From NCBI RefSeq assembly GCF_000189635.1, contig NW_002476301.1, positions 186,001 to 250,000 on the forward strand: a stretch of DNA of 64,000 nt. Reading direction: 5' to 3'. Positions 12,950 to 27,023 of the stretch are shown here, in pieces (position 1 is the first letter of the stretch; every line of letters begins with the position of its first letter). The notes under the pieces were generated by a model. That model was not told the origin of the DNA. It searched no databases and saw nothing but the letters and a program-made list of their open reading frames with translations. The DNA is from Tetrahymena thermophila SB210 (taxonomy: Eukaryota; Ciliophora; Oligohymenophorea; Hymenostomatida; Tetrahymenidae). The translations under genes and the position numbers were made by a program.

Positions 12950-14243
12950 AATTAACATAACAATAACTTTATAAAATTAACATTTATATAACTATCCATT
13001 ATTGTATTAAAAAGAGTAAATTATTTTATTTTATATTTTTATATTACTCTTTAGTACTATTCAAATCAATTTATTTTATTTCCTTACTTATTTTATCTGT
13101 TTATTTATAAGATTTTAATTTTATATTTCTTTTTTTTAGATAGAGATATTTTACTCTTTCAATTGTTTGCATTATATTATTCTCATTATCGTTATCGAAA
13201 TCATGCTTTTTAACTGAGCTCTAAAAATAATACTGCAACTTGTTATATTATTTTATTTCACATTCTGCAAATTTTGAAGTAAGAATATTGGGTCGAACCC
13301 TACTACATAATCTTTTATTTAAATCAAAAAAATGACTGAAGTATTATATCTAGTTTTAGAATTTCTAAATCTATATCTGTATATGAATTTAATATGTATA
13401 TTTGATATAATTGTATTAGAGAGTATTAAAATTAATCTTATTTTATGTGATTAAGCAAATAGATAAATTAATTAAAATAAAACTATAGAGAGTTAGGTTG
13501 ATAATGTGCAGATATTACTAAATACTAAAAAATATATGGATATCTTTACAAAATAATGAAAATTATTAAAATCCATTAAGTATTTCTATATGAATTTTTG
13601 TTTAAACAGTTTGAAAATAATTAAAAGAAAATAGATGCAAAAAAACCTTTAATCTCATTTTTTTAATGAAAATTTAACATATTTTAGATTGACAGTTTAA
13701 TAATCTAGAAATAAGATATTTCCGTTTTAAATTATTAATTTTGTAAATTAGGAAAATCTAAATCTTTTAAAATATCATTCTTTTATGAGAAACACTTTAA
13801 ATACTTTACAAATACTCTTAAAGTATTAATAAATAAGTAAATAGATTAATATTATTATCAATAAGTTAACAATTGCTTCAGTAAATAAAAATATTTATAA
13901 CTATAAATATTTGTAAGAGGTTTAATTTACTTAATTAAAATAGAAAATATTAGTTATATTTTCGATAATCTTTTAAATTTTATGATTTTGAAGCTAGTAT
14001 CTTAAAAATTATTAGTACTGATTGGTTGTAAAACACCACAAATTTAAACTAATTATTGCTAGTTAACTATATATTTTATAGATTAAAATTTAAATAAATA
14101 AAAGCTAAAAAAATTTGTAAAGCAAATAAACTCAAAGCATATTAGAAAAGTAGTAGTATTAACAAATAGTAAATTTTTAACCAAAAAAAGAAAGCAAGTT
14201 GAATGGATGATATTTAAGTAAAACAAAGATCATAGTTAGTGTA
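12950..14243. other. AT-rich intergenic DNA
   Basis: About 1.3 kb between the EF-hand gene and the cNMP-binding gene. No coding frame of good character was found on either strand. An 11-bp palindrome GGGTCGAACCC sits at about 13290 but has no tRNA around it. Confidence 0.5.
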
Positions 14244-17147
14244 ATGCATATTTTTAATATTGATATAAAATAGGACATTCTATGCCTACTTAGATTAGAT
14301 CCTGAAAATAGAAAAAAAGATGATTAATTGAGGATTTCCTAATTCCTATAAAGTTTAAAGTTTTTTCATGATAAGAAAGAAAAATCAATACAAGCAGCTG
14401 TTCTCGGAAAACTATAATATTATAAAGAAAATAAAACAGTTGTTAAGATAAGTAATGATCGTTTTATATTATAATGCAGATAGTATTTTAAATAAAAACA
14501 TTGATTTTTATGAGCTTTTATTAGAAGTCAATCATGAGTTTAATAAATAAAGCATATTCTTTTAAAATAGACACAGAAGGAAATCTTTTCTACATTATTC
14601 TCAAAGGGAAGGTTGAAATTCATGCTAAATCTCCAAATTTTAGTTCAGATATGACATTATAATCTGTTAAGTAGTTGGAGTAAGGAGACTCGTTTGGTGA
14701 GTTATCTCTGATATTCGATCAAAAAAGATTAGCCTCAGTAATAACGAAAGAAGAATGTTATTTTCTAACATTAACTAAGTAAGAGTACTGTGAATAGTTT
14801 TTTAAGTCTGAAATGATTAAAATGAAAAATTATGTAAACTTTCTATACTCGATTCCTCTTTTAAAAGATCTAAGATTTACTCACATTTAAGATATATATC
14901 TTGTTTGTGATGAAATAGTTTGCTAAAAAGGTTAAATTTTGAGTGAAGAAAACCAAATTACTGAATATATCTACTTTGTTTTTGAAGGAGAGTTTATAGT
15001 AAGAGTTTATTTAATTTTTTTTTACTTATTAATATATCTAATTTCAGATACAAAGTTTTTTTGTCACAATTGATTTTTACTAATTCGTAATACAAATTCT
15101 GATTTTTTAATTTTCAATTTTTTTAATTGTAACCTAATTTTTATAATAAAAGACTTACAAGACATTCGAGCACTCAATTTAACAAAATCTTACATAAAAT
15201 TAGAACAATGGTTCCTAACAAAACATAGATATTAACTAGCTAGATTAATTTTAAGTAATTAAAATAATAAATTTAGATTAAATTTGCTCATTTTTTCTTT
15301 TTTCTATTTCTTCTAGGTGTGTAAAATTGGAAAATTTGAAATACTTATGTGCGAAGCTGCATTAAGTGAAGAAAGAATAAGTTCCTTCAAAATTGAATGC
15401 AATTCTTATAGAGCTGTTTGCCTTAGAATTTAAATCGATGATTTTAATAAAAGAGTTTTACAGTACGAGACATGTTTTGAGAATCTTGTAAAGCAAGTCG
15501 GACTAAGAAATGATAGACTTGCACAATAAAAAAATATTTTAATGAAGTCAATAAATAAAATTCAAACATATGTTTTGTCAGATAGAAACATTAAATAGCT
15601 TCAATTAGGATAGCTAGGATAGTAATTATTGTTTTATTTAAATATTTATAAAATATTTTTGAAATAAATAAATAAAATTTAGGTAAAATTAAAAATTTGT
15701 CCTTAAAAAAAGTGACGAACCCCAGAAATATTTTGAAACTCAAAGGGAAAGAACCCATTATCTATCATCTAAAACACCTATTTCACTTTCTCCAAGAATT
15801 GATTTTGTCAAAGAAAATAAATCTATAATTACCATTTAAGGAAGCCAAAATGCTTAAGAATAAGAAAAAAAGCGTGAGCGAGTTTTTATTTCTTCATTTC
15901 AAAAAAAAATGGAAGAAAAAAAGGCATACATGACTAATTTGATAAATACTAAGAGGCATGTTAAACCATAAAACTATCTCTATGAATGGAGACAAAAACA
16001 ATAAAAGTTATTCTAACCAAAAAAGGCAAACATATTTATCCCTTCAATTTAATAATAATAGTAGTAGTAATAATAATAATAACAATAGCAATCATAATTA
16101 TAAGAAAATTTTTAATAATCTCTTCCCTCAATAAATTTAATACAAAGCTTAAATAATATACAAATTTTAAGCGATTTCGAAGAAGAAAAAACTAGATATG
16201 ACCAAGATATTATCAATGAGTTTAACTTCACAAGTGAATTAACTAGTAGTCAAAGCAATCCGTATCTATTACCGTTTTCTAAAGTAACATAATCACTTGA
16301 TTTTCAGAAAATAAAGAATCATAAATAATCAGCACCTTTATCATTAGAGACTGAATTTAACTCTTCTAATACATTTAACAATAAAAAAAATAAACTAAGT
16401 CCTTAAATATCACCTAATAGTTAACAAAGTCCTTATTAATTACAATTAAACTAAAAGAAAGGAAAGTCTAATTCTATTTGTTCTTTACTAAATATACCAA
16501 ATTCAAATGTTGAAAATTTAAAAAGATAAAGTTTAAACATTTTTCATATGAAACCATAGTAAGAAGACACTACAAATAATTTTTTGTCTCAAACAAGGTA
16601 TTAAGATACCTAAAACTAAATAAATTCTGTTTAATCTTAAACTTAATTTGAATAAAACGGGTTTTAAAATATTAATAAAGGAGTTGGTCATCTTAGAAGT
16701 GTTTCTCATGTTAATCTTCCAACCCCAGCAAGTACTAATTTAGATTTTAATAAGAATAAAAGAACTTCATTCTATGGTTTAAATATCTTAAGTCCAGGGC
16801 AATAAGTCGTTAATTAAAAATAAATTCTGATTAATAAGGAACCCAGATAATTTGTTGAAATTGATAAAAAGTCTTTTTTAGAAATAATTAAAGATAATAA
16901 AGGAAAATTTGCAAACTCTAACAATAACCTTAAAGTGAACAATTAAACCATGATTAATTAATAAATTTTGAACTTAAATTAAAAAAATAATTTGGAAATG
17001 AATTCGTTTTAAAGTCATAGCTTTAAAAAGAGGTAATCTTTAAAAGACTCCCCATTAAAGACAAATATATTTTTGTAAGGCACTAAAATGAAAAGTCCTG
17101 GTAAAATAAACAGTAATCAGATGAACACAACTGCAGCTGAATCGTGA
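14244..17147 (+). CDS. Cyclic-nucleotide-binding domain protein, 801 aa
   Basis: Exons 14244-14451, 14571-14998, 15317-15621, 15683-17147; phases agree and the stop is TGA 17145-17147. A helical lead-in (DILCLLRLDPENRKKDDQLR) precedes a cNMP-binding fold: GNLFYIILKGKVEIH, then the phosphate-binding cassette GDSFGELSLIFDQKRLASV, which keeps the Glu and Arg that hold the cyclic nucleotide. A second, degenerate beta-roll follows (IVCQKGQILSEE, IYFVFEGEFIVCKIG). The last 490 residues are disordered, rich in Ser, Asn and Gln, with a Gln run coded almost wholly by TAA/TAG near 16050. There is no channel or kinase domain, so it is probably a cytosolic cAMP/cGMP-responsive protein of the large ciliate family. 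Partner unknown. The start ATG lacks upstream support and could be preceded by a short exon. Confidence 0.85.
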
Positions 17148-17417
17148 ATTTTTAGAACAATCACATTAATAAAATGAATAACAAATTTTATATTAAAAAA
17201 TTTATAGTATTTACACAAAAAATATATATTAATAAATGAAATGTATCAATTTAATTTTCAAAAACTAATTATTAAATTTATTATATATTAAATAAAGACA
17301 ATTTAATTTAAACAAGATATTATTGAATTAAATCTACAAAAATAAATAAATTTACTTTACTGATACATTTTTATGAATGTATGTATCTTTTAAAATTATA
17401 ACTACTATTTATCCACT

Positions 17418-18672
17418 TCAATTTAAATCGTGATTTTATGGATTATATTATTATTATTACTACTACTAATGACCCTAATTTTATTTTTAATCTTCTGAAA
17501 GTGAATCAACTTTGTTCTTAATAAAACTGAAAGCACCAAATAAACCCTAAAATTAATTTAAATATTTGTTAAATACTGCTCTCTCTCTAAGTAAGATTAA
17601 AATATTTTTTTAATTATTTTTTCTCCAAGTTAAATTATTTTAAAAAAACTTTTTTGATTTTTATTAAATAAAAGTAGATTTAGCTAATTAGAAATCACAG
17701 TATTTGATTTAAATTTTCTATTTTAATAGATTAATAGATTTAAAATGAAAAAAGCTTTTTTTTTTCTGATAACTATATAATATTCTCTTATGCTGAAAAA
17801 AGATTTTTGTTGTGATGAGGATATTTAATATATTTTATTAAAGAAATATTTTACTTTTTTGACTGTTTCATAGCCTTTTTTAGCAACTTCTGCACTCTTT
17901 TCTTTTGTCGATTATAACTTTTGTTAGAAATCAGGATCATGATATTTTTCATCAGCTTTTTTATAAGCAGCTTTAGTTGCTTCAGCTGTCTTTTGATAAG
18001 CTACAGAAAAGAAGTTTTTAACTTAATCAACTGCTTGACCTATTTCGTCCTTTTCTTGATTGCTTTGTTAAGAAGAATTACTTATTCCTTAATTATTTTT
18101 CATATTATCTATTTTATTTTGTGTTTAAAATTCAGTTCATTTTTGTTTTACTAAAAAATATTATTTTTAAAATAATACTTAAGAAATTTGGATTTTAAAA
18201 TGAAACTAATTCTAGGGCTTCTTCTTATGATGGTGGTTCAGGTATAGGATTACCATCTGCAATACACTTAAGCTAGTTAATTAAAACAAAATATTTAATT
18301 TTATCATATCTGTTTTCTTTTAAAAATTACCATTTCTCTATAATAAATGCCAGCTTTGGTTTTGTATTTAAAATCCATAGGAGCATCTTTAGGAAGGTTA
18401 TACTTTTCAAAGAATTTTCTTAATTTTGCATTTCCTCCTTAAAGCATTAAATTGAGTTGAGATTATGACCATGAATCCATATCAACTGATCTAATAAATG
18501 AAACATTAACGCCAAATCCTCTATGAACTCCAGAGCAGTTTAAGCACAAGAAAATACCATTGTTTACAGAAGCCCAAGCATTAGATTTGTTTCCACACTC
18601 GAAACAAAACTAATTTTCAGAATCTTATTGTATTTTTTCAAAAACTTCCTATTAAAATTATGAACTTATCAT
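17418..18672 (-). CDS. ArfGAP family protein, 272 aa
   Basis: GTPase-activating protein for ARF-type GTPases. Minus-strand exons 18331-18672, 18179-18272, 17855-18108, 17418-17546; ATG 18670-18672, stop TGA 17418-17420, phases agree. The zinc finger is complete: C23-x2-C26, C43-x2-C46 ([22 protein letters not shown]), with the arginine finger in VHRG and the following [10 protein letters not shown] and [11 protein letters not shown] motifs. After the domain come a Lys/Ala-rich helix ([15 protein letters not shown], possibly an amphipathic membrane-sensing helix), [13 protein letters not shown] and a Gln-rich end. It resembles ArfGAP1-like Golgi proteins. It converges with the cNMP gene across 270 bp. 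Confidence 0.93.
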
Positions 18673-19421
18673 TTCTTTATCTTTTTTCTTTCTAAATTTC
18701 CTAAATTATACTTTTTGCTTTTTTTAATTTTTTCACAATAATTTTAATTTAATTTACAAAAAAATTACAAAATTATTGAAATAAATTTCAATCTTAGAAT
18801 TTCTAGTCTTATTTACGTATTGAAAATTAATTATATTAAGAAGAATCTATATTAATTTTTTTTACTTATTTCCACAAAGTAAAAGTTGTGATGAAATATT
18901 ATTTTGTTCAGTATTGTCAAATTTTTAATTTTTTTCACTTTTCAAAATTAAATGTTCTATTCTTTTATAGACAGATATGATCTGCTTTAAACAATCAGTT
19001 TCTGAGCTTTTTCGTTTTTGAAAATTTTAATTAAAGGATTTTTAAAATTTTTCTCAAAGTAATGAAATAAATAAGGAATTTTTTAAAAATAAAAAAATGT
19101 TTTTATATTTATTATCTGTCTGCTGATTAAAAAAAAGAATGCTTTTAATAATATTTTTATAAATTTATAATTTGATTAAATTTAGCTTTTTATAAAATAC
19201 TTAGAAGAAATAATATTTTTAAATAAAAATCATATAAATATATATTCTAAAATGCTCAATAAAAATTTTCAAATATCATTCATCATATTAAAAAAATATA
19301 TTTTCATTGAATTTATTTTATAATTTTAGACTTATTTTTTATTATTATTTAAAGCTAAAAAATGAATCTCGTTGGTATTTTGTTAATTCCAGTATTAAAT
19401 CAGACAAATTACAAAAATAAA
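18673..19421. other. AT-rich intergenic DNA
   Basis: About 750 bp holding the promoter side of the ArfGAP gene and the 3' flank of the coiled-coil gene, both minus-strand. No other feature recognised. Confidence 0.5.
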
Positions 19422-21125
19422 TCAAGAGTTTATTGCAATATTATTTTAACTTGATAAATTATTATTCGCATTTTGGATACTCAAATCATTTTGTTACATA
19501 GATAAATTATGAAAACTTTAAAGTGTCTAAGGATTAATTTCAGATTGGTAAATATGAGTTTCAATAGGATCTTAATCTAACTGCTAATCCATTTACTTTA
19601 AATAAATATTAAAATATTTAAATTGAATTTTATATCTAATTTTACTTGTATCGTCAATAAAAAGTCTTGTTCTTCATTTTATAGATAAACTTATGCCTCT
19701 TAAATTGCAGTTTAATATTCTTATCGCTTATTAAATAATATTTATTAGTTTAAAATAAAATTATCATAAATATTTAAATATTTTATACTCTCAAGTGCAA
19801 ATATTTGTTGTAGTCAATGATCCAATTATCATTTCTTTCTTATTCACTTTAACATTCTAGATTCAAGTTAATATCATTTATTTTATCCATTAATTACTCT
19901 TTTAGTTTAGACATCTTTTAAATCATTTTTATAATTGTGTTATTCTAAAATTATATAAAGCACTTCTGTTTTCTTTTTTATAAATATTTTGATACTATCT
20001 ACAAAAACCTGCAACGTCTGATAATGGTTAATGTTTTAATATATTTTTCTTTTGCTCTTAATAATTTGTTTTCAGCTTCTTAGTTTGCAAGCGCCTATTA
20101 AACAAATTTATTCAAATACATATTTAATTTAAAAAGCAATATATATAATTGCTTACCTGTGTTTTTATAATGCTCATGTCAATTTATGCTTCTTAATCCT
20201 TGATAACATGATCAAATTTCTCTTCAAATTAGATAATATTATTCTAAATTTATTTCTCTTCATATTTTTCTTGTAGCTATTTCATTTTTTAGAATGAATA
20301 GGATTATTTGCTTTTGATAAGAGACTTCAGAGTCTTGCTTAGTGCTGCTGCTTTAAGAAGATATTCCTTAACTTTTAATTGAATCAAATTTTTCGTCCTA
20401 AACTCTTGCATAGATTATTCTTTTAGCTTGGTAAATGAACTCTTTATTTTTGCTTGAAATAATGCTCTTAAAGCTTTACATAAATTCTGTTAAATTAAAC
20501 AGTAATAAGATTAATAAATAATTCTAAAACTAAAATATATTTATTTATTTATTTATTGTTTTACTTATGCAAATTTTTATTAAGTGATATTTTTAGCTTT
20601 AGAACAAACTATTATAGCCATTTAATTGTTTTTATATACTTTCTCTAATATTCTATTTATGCCAAATTACATAGATCTCCTTATTTTATAATCTAATATT
20701 TTATACTAATTTTTAAAATTAATTTCAAGATTATAAATTTTATTTGAATTTACTATCAATAGAGATGCAAACTCTTTTTCTTTTTTTATAAGGTATTATA
20801 TTTAGTAATTGGATTTTGTTTTTTCATAAAAAATAAACTTCATTTTTAAAAATACCACTTTAACTAATAGAGTTTTTGGTTCCAATATTTTTAAATATTT
20901 TAATTGTTCTAAATTAAAGGGCATATCCATACAAGCATTCTAAAGAATTACACGCATTTCATATTTTTTCAAAGCATTTATTAATATTTAAATTTATCTA
21001 CATTTTTTAGCACATTATTCAGTTTTATTGAGCAATGATTTGTTTTAATACTACTTTATTTATTTGAATCCATATTTTAATCTTGTAAAAACTAATTCAT
21101 TCAAATTTAAAAATGTTATTTTCAT
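19422..21125 (-). CDS. Coiled-coil protein, 483 aa
   Basis: Minus-strand exons 20565-21125, 20157-20486, 19789-20094, 19646-19726, 19422-19595; four introns of 78, 62, 62 and 50 bp, all GT...AG and phase-consistent; stop TGA 19422-19424. The product is Lys/Gln/Glu-rich and mostly helical, with long coiled-coil stretches (KMKQLQEKYEEKQIQNN, ANQEAENKLLRAKEKYIK, MSKLKEQLMDKINDIN). No membrane segment and no domain I recognise. A further upstream exon is possible: an ATG near 21243 opens a Lys-rich frame that could splice in at about 21080. A cytoskeletal or ciliary role would fit the composition but is only a guess. Confidence 0.75.
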
Positions 21126-22054
21126 CAATGAGTCAAACTTTCTTTTAAAATTTTCTTATTCCGATTATTGCTGCTTTTTTTGTTTATTTTCCCTGTTTAT
21201 TTTTGGTATCTTAAGCTCAAAAGTTTCTTAATTTTACAATTCATTTTTTTACTATTTATATATCATATTATAAATGGATATAATTTAAACTATATATTTT
21301 TTTTATATAAATGAAATTACTTGTTCAACATATGCTTGTACAAAATTAGATCCTTAATTATATCCATTAGATGGTATCATATTATTTACAAATAAAAAAT
21401 AATTCTATAATAAATCTTTGCTTAATTTTGACTGACTAATATTCTTAGCTAATAAATATATTAAATTTGCAAGTAAAAATTTTGAATATAATATATATCC
21501 TTTACAAAAGCAAATCTTCGTTTTAATTTTCAAAAATATTAGATACAAAGAATAAATAAATAAATACAGGATATTCTCTTGTAAATAAAAATGAATTTTT
21601 ATTTTTATAAACGAGAAATCATGATGATAATTGTATTCCTATTTTTAAAATTATTTTCATTAAAATATCTCACTTCCACTTTTAAGAAGTATAAATACTC
21701 TTTAATATAACCAAAATATATCTTTTATAACTATTTTATTTCAAACCATAATTTACTTAAACTTGCTTTTAAATTAAGATAAAACAATTCTTATAATAAA
21801 TAAAGAAGATAACATTTTTTGTAATTATTATTTATTTAAAGTATTTTATAAAAATTTTTATTTATTTTAAAGTAAAAATTAAATTTCTATTTTTAATTTA
21901 TAAAATTAAAATTAACCATTCGTATTATAATTGCAATTTTATTAAAAAATCTAGGAATATTTATTTTCAATCATAATATTAAAAAGAATTTATTGTATTT
22001 AAAACAATATAATATTAAATAATTGCTTATTTTTTGTTATGTACCATTCTGAAT
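21126..22054. other. Divergent intergenic region
   Basis: About 930 bp between a minus-strand and a plus-strand gene, so it should carry both promoters. The 5' part near 21140-21243 may contain a 5' exon of the coiled-coil gene. The rest is AT-rich without a recognisable motif. Confidence 0.45.
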
Positions 22055-24280
22055 ATGGATAAGCAAATTAAAAAATCACAGTCATTCATTATTAAAAACA
22101 GCGCTCCACTCTTAAAAACTAAATAAAAAGAACTGACTCATCATACTGATTCTATATTCTAAGATCATTTAAAGAAAGTAACGTTCTCAGATAATTAGAG
22201 ATAATTTGTTAGAAAGATAAATGAAAATAACTCAATAAAGAATATAAAATAAGAACATGTTTTACCTAAACTAAAATAACAATAAATTTTAATAGCCAAA
22301 AAACCTTTTACATTTTCTGAGCTCACTAAAAATCCTATAATTAAACAGAATAATGACAACAATAATATTTAATTTAGTATAACAGTCCAAGAATTACAAA
22401 GTATTTAAGATATCAAATAAAGTTAAAAATAGTAAATTGAATAGCTATCATGTAAATATAAGAGTCAAATTTAACCTAATTTATTTGAATCCTAACTTTA
22501 AATCGCTTTAAATGAGTAGAAAGATGCTTTAAAGAAGTTAAAAGAGATTTTTCCGTAGTTAGCCTAGTTGATTATGAATTTATTTTTAGAGAAATTAGAA
22601 ACAACAATAGTTTATAGGGATAAGAAAAAAATTCTACTTTCAGAAAGGCTTATAGATTATGGAGCAAGTAAACAAAATACTACTTTTCATTTAAGAAAAT
22701 ATTTAGATATTTGCTTGGAAATATTTTAATTTAATGATCTATTTGAGAATGATTAAACTAGTAGACAAATATAAAAAAGATTAAGAAGTAGTTTACAAAA
22801 TCAATATGAATAAGAAAACAAACATTTAAATATTCTCTATCAAATACCCAGACAAGTTAGTGAGCTATTTATGGATTGCATAAAATATATCTTAACTTAA
22901 AATGAAAATTTAAATCAAAAAGATTTTCTTATTTCTGTTTTTACTAAAAATATTCACCTTATTTAGCCTAATACTCCTTTATAGGAAATTTGTTCTACTG
23001 AAAGCTTTTTAAAGATTATTGAATAAATTTATGATGAACTTTCAAATGAGCCCTATCTTAATAGTATAATACCAAAAAAGACTCCTTATACATTAAGACT
23101 AGCTAATTAACTCTCTGATATCCTATTAACAAGAAATTATAAAATGATTTCTCCAATTATTAAAAAATTTAAGTAATCTGCTGTCTTCTCTGATCCAAAG
23201 CAGAATATACTTCTAAGAGCTGAGTTATTAGAGAATCTCGATAAAGAAATTTAAGAAGTAAAGTAAATGGTTTGTTTGAAATTAGAAGACTAAGATGCAA
23301 AATATCATTACTTTGAAAAAGTATCCTCAACTGATTTTTATCTAATAAAATATCTAATAAGGAAATCACTAGAAAATAAAGCTAAATTATCAAGTGATGA
23401 AGTTGATTTATTTATTGAAACTGTCGAAGAAGCAAGATTTATTACTATGCATCATCTTTATCAACAATATTCTAAGGAAGAAAACATATTAAATATGGTA
23501 AAGTTAATGACTTCTAAAATTATTTCTCTTGGTTCTGATTTTCTAAATTAATACTTTGAACAAAAAAGCTTAAGTATTGTAATAAAATAATTTTCAAAAT
23601 AGATTGTTTCTTATCTATTAATATAACCTGACCTGCAAAAATTAAAATTTTTGTTTACAATTTATGAAGGAGAAAAGATTAACCAAATTAAACTTCAAAG
23701 AGTAGATAGACTTTATACAGTATAAAAATAAAATGAAATTAAAACAAAAATTGACAAGAATGAATAGCAATTTTTATCTTAACTTAAGAGCTAATTCTAT
23801 TTTCTAAATACTCTTTAAGAAATTCTTTTGATTTCTCTCAAATAAATGGATTTTAATTTAATTTTCTAAAGAAATATCGAAATGAGGTTTCATAAAATAG
23901 GTTGGTCATTTATACCTTAAAATTTTAATACCAAGCTTATAGATTAAATATAAATTTAGCAAATACCCTGCTATATTAATTTATCAAACATTTCTGCTAT
24001 TTTGAATAAAATTTAAATTAGTTTAACTAAAAAGTACATTCACTTTCCTGATGTTTAAATATTTCCATTATGCCAAATAGGCAGAGAGTTTTTACTCAAT
24101 TTTAATAGTGAAAGAAATACTTATAGCACAGAGGATTTAATTAGCTCTTTTAAATATTATGATATTAAATTTTCTTAGTCTAAGTACTTAGTTGAAGCCT
24201 TAGAATTTGCTTTAACTAGCATGAACTTATGGTCAGAATCAATTAAAACACACATTTTAGAAGAGTTTTCATATATTTGA
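22055..24280 (+). CDS. Unrecognised helical protein, 741 aa
   Basis: Single exon, ATG 22055-22057 to TGA 24278-24280, with many TAA/TAG codons read as Gln. The first 160 residues are basic and low in complexity (MDKQIKKSQSFIIKNSAP). The remainder is dense in Leu, Ile, Phe and Lys with a regular helical pattern and no membrane-length hydrophobic run. Examples are LIMNLFLEKLETT, DFLISVFTKNIHLIQ and YLVEALEFALTSMNLW. It could be a helical-repeat or scaffold protein. No catalytic motif was seen. Function not assigned. Confidence 0.85.
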
Positions 24281-24555
24281 TTTGATTTTTTTCTAAAATA
24301 GCATTCATAATTTATTAAATATATATTTACTAAGCAAATTATACATATTAGATTTTTTATTTAAATAGTTAAAACTAAATTATTTTTTTAGAATTTTTCA
24401 ATTTTATTTGTTTTTATTGCAAAATAAAAGTTTACAGTTAATCTTTCATTGAATCAAAAGAATATTCCATAACTTTGAATAATAACTTTATTTATCAAAA
24501 ATTAGATATAAAAAAAGTAAAAATATCTTTTTTTGAATTAAATTAATAATTAATA

Positions 24556-26028
24556 ATGTTTTTAAAAACTAAGGTGCTTCTTTAAAATAGCTTTAAACAA
24601 TAATATCGCAATATTTTCTTTTAGAGTGTTTAGCAAAAACCTCTTTAAAATAGATTTATTTTCAATTAAGCTATTTATTATCAGTAAAAATTATATTATA
24701 GCTAAAAATATGATAAGTTTACAGATTAAAACTTTGAAGATAGCGATGCTAATAGGCTGCATTAGATAGAGGAAGAAGAAAAATAAAAATAATTTATTAT
24801 GGAGTAAATAGAATAGAAAAAAAAATTTGATGAACTGTTTGATATCTTTGTTGAAAAAAAGAAAGACGAATCAAGGATAGTGAGATTGTATAAATACTAT
24901 AGAAAAAGATACAAAAACTAAGTGTTGAATTTGCAAACATTTATCTTACTGAATGTAGTTTTAATTATTGCAATACTAATTTTACCAAGTAAAGAATTTA
25001 ATGTATAGAAGGCATTTCAAATGAGTTTTGTAAATAATTTATCTGATTTTATATTTTACTTACAGAAAAGAGGATCTTAGGAAAGGAAATAAAGTGATAG
25101 TAAAAACAATAAATAATAAAGTTTAATAAGCCCAAGCAAATATATTCATTTTGTTTTTTTGACTTTCAAGTACATGTAAAGAAACGATATTTTTGACTTA
25201 GATTACTTTATCAAAACTATGCATAATATTAGTCTTATAATATACCAATAGACATAAATTGAAAAAAACTAACCTAGCAATTAAAATTCTACATCTATTT
25301 CTAACGAAAAGGACTCTACTCACATGATCATGGGTAGTTTAATGAATTTTTCATAGATAATAAAGGAGTGTGTGTAGATCAGACCTTAAATTTTCTTAGA
25401 ATAAGATTTCTAGGAAGTTTTAACTGATTATTTAGAAATATTATCAATCAATTCAGTATAATTAGCTTAGGTTAGAAGAAACTTTATTTAAGAAAAACAA
25501 AACCTTTTAAACCAGGATTTGTATTAATATTTTATTGAAAATTAGCTAAATATTAATTAGATAGTAGGAATTTTATTGTTGTATAATAAAAAAGACAAAA
25601 AAATTATTTATGAAAGCATGGATAGAATAGTATAAACTAATTTAGATTTTAATGAGTATCTTTTGCACTTCTTAGAAAATTTTAGAATGCAGCTCTATAA
25701 AGATATAGCTAATATAGAAGGTGATTAAGCTAAAATAATATCAGAAAAGTCTTTTAAATTGGCTAAATTATTATTTTAAAATAAAGAATGTCAAAAAAAA
25801 CTAATCTAAGATAAATTACTTTCGAATCTAATCAAGTTATTTGTTGTGAAAAATAAAAATATGCATATTGAAGATATAAAATAAATTATTTACGAAATTA
25901 GCTAAAACAAAGATCTAATAACATAAAAAGAAAGCCCCAAGTATTCATCAGAGTTTTAAGAATTACAGAAATTAAAAAATTCTTCTAATAAATCTGCTTA
26001 AGAAATTTTAAAGCCATTGTTTAAATGA
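24556..26028 (+). CDS. Unrecognised protein with one membrane segment, 490 aa
   Basis: Single exon, ATG 24556, TGA 26026-26028. An N-terminal soluble stretch of about 130 residues, acidic then basic (EEEEKQKQF, LYKYYRKRYKNQ), precedes one hydrophobic segment (LQTFILLNVVLIIAILILP). The long C-terminal part is Lys/Asn/Ile-rich and helical. There is no N-terminal signal peptide, so it would be a single-pass protein with an internal anchor. No domain recognised. Confidence 0.8.
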
Positions 26029-27023
26029 TTCATATTGTAAGTTTATATTTTAATTCTTTAAAAGCGATAAATATTCTCTAAAAGTAAAGAATGAGAAAAA
26101 AAATTAAGATAAATTTATTTTTTTTAATTTTAGGCTTAATTAAAGAATAATTTGAAGATTTATTTTAAACTTTTTGGAAATAATTCTATTATTTAGCATT
26201 ATACTTGTAAATTAAATGAAAATATTATATTTTTAAATTAAATCATAAAACAATTCTTTTGCTTGTTTTAGAATTTCAATTTATGAAAAGTTTTTAAAAA
26301 TAAAAAATATTTAATTTTTAAAAATAATTCTATGAAACTTAGAAAACAAACACTTTATAAACTTAATTTTAATTTATTTGAGAATTATTTTTACTAAATT
26401 AAATTAATAATTTTAATTCTAAAAAAATTAATATAAAAAAAATTCTTAATTTTAGATGAAGTGAAATTAAAATTAAGTTAAATTATTCAAATAATTTTAC
26501 AAATTTGATTGATAGTACATTTTAATATTATTCAATTAAAAAACAGAATAATCTATCTTCTATCGATATTTTTTTAAGTCTTCCTATTCATTTTTTGAAG
26601 GCTTATCAAAATTATTGCATAAGAAAATTGAAAAATGTAATAATTATATGTAAATCACACACTTTCTGATCATTATTTCTAAAAATTAAATTCGTATAGA
26701 TTTAACACGATTGATTTATTGATTAAGTGAGTGAGTTACTTTGATTAGCGCAGTGTGATATAATGTTTAGTAATTAATAATTGAAAAAATATTATAAATT
26801 TCTTGCAAAAATAATAATAACTAAATAAGAATAACAACAATAAAAAAACATAATATTATAAATATAAGCTTATATTTTACATTTATAATAAGGAAAATAA
26901 AGCATAAAATTTGTATTATTATTAAATAAATAATAATATTATTAAGACTTGTCTGCCCATTCATTCATTTTCAATTGATTAAGCCTTCTAGCATACCTTA
27001 ATTTATTATAAACTTTTCTAAGT
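26029..27023. other. AT-rich intergenic DNA
   Basis: About 1 kb upstream of the GRAM/VASt gene. No coding frame, repeat array or RNA gene recognised. Confidence 0.5.

Noticed and set aside
13288..13300. GGGTCGAACCC as a possible tRNA T-arm
   Set aside because: No acceptor stem, anticodon arm or D-arm can be built around it on either strand.
17921..18154. Plus-strand hydrophobic ORF of 77 codons
   Set aside because: It is antisense to the third exon of the ArfGAP gene.
20290..20486. A second minus-strand frame, also open and codon-like, beside the coiled-coil frame, suggesting a +1 frameshift at an AAATAA site
   Set aside because: The preceding exon ends in phase 0, so the ordinary frame continues through without any shift, and all downstream joins fit. 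The other frame meets a TGA soon after.
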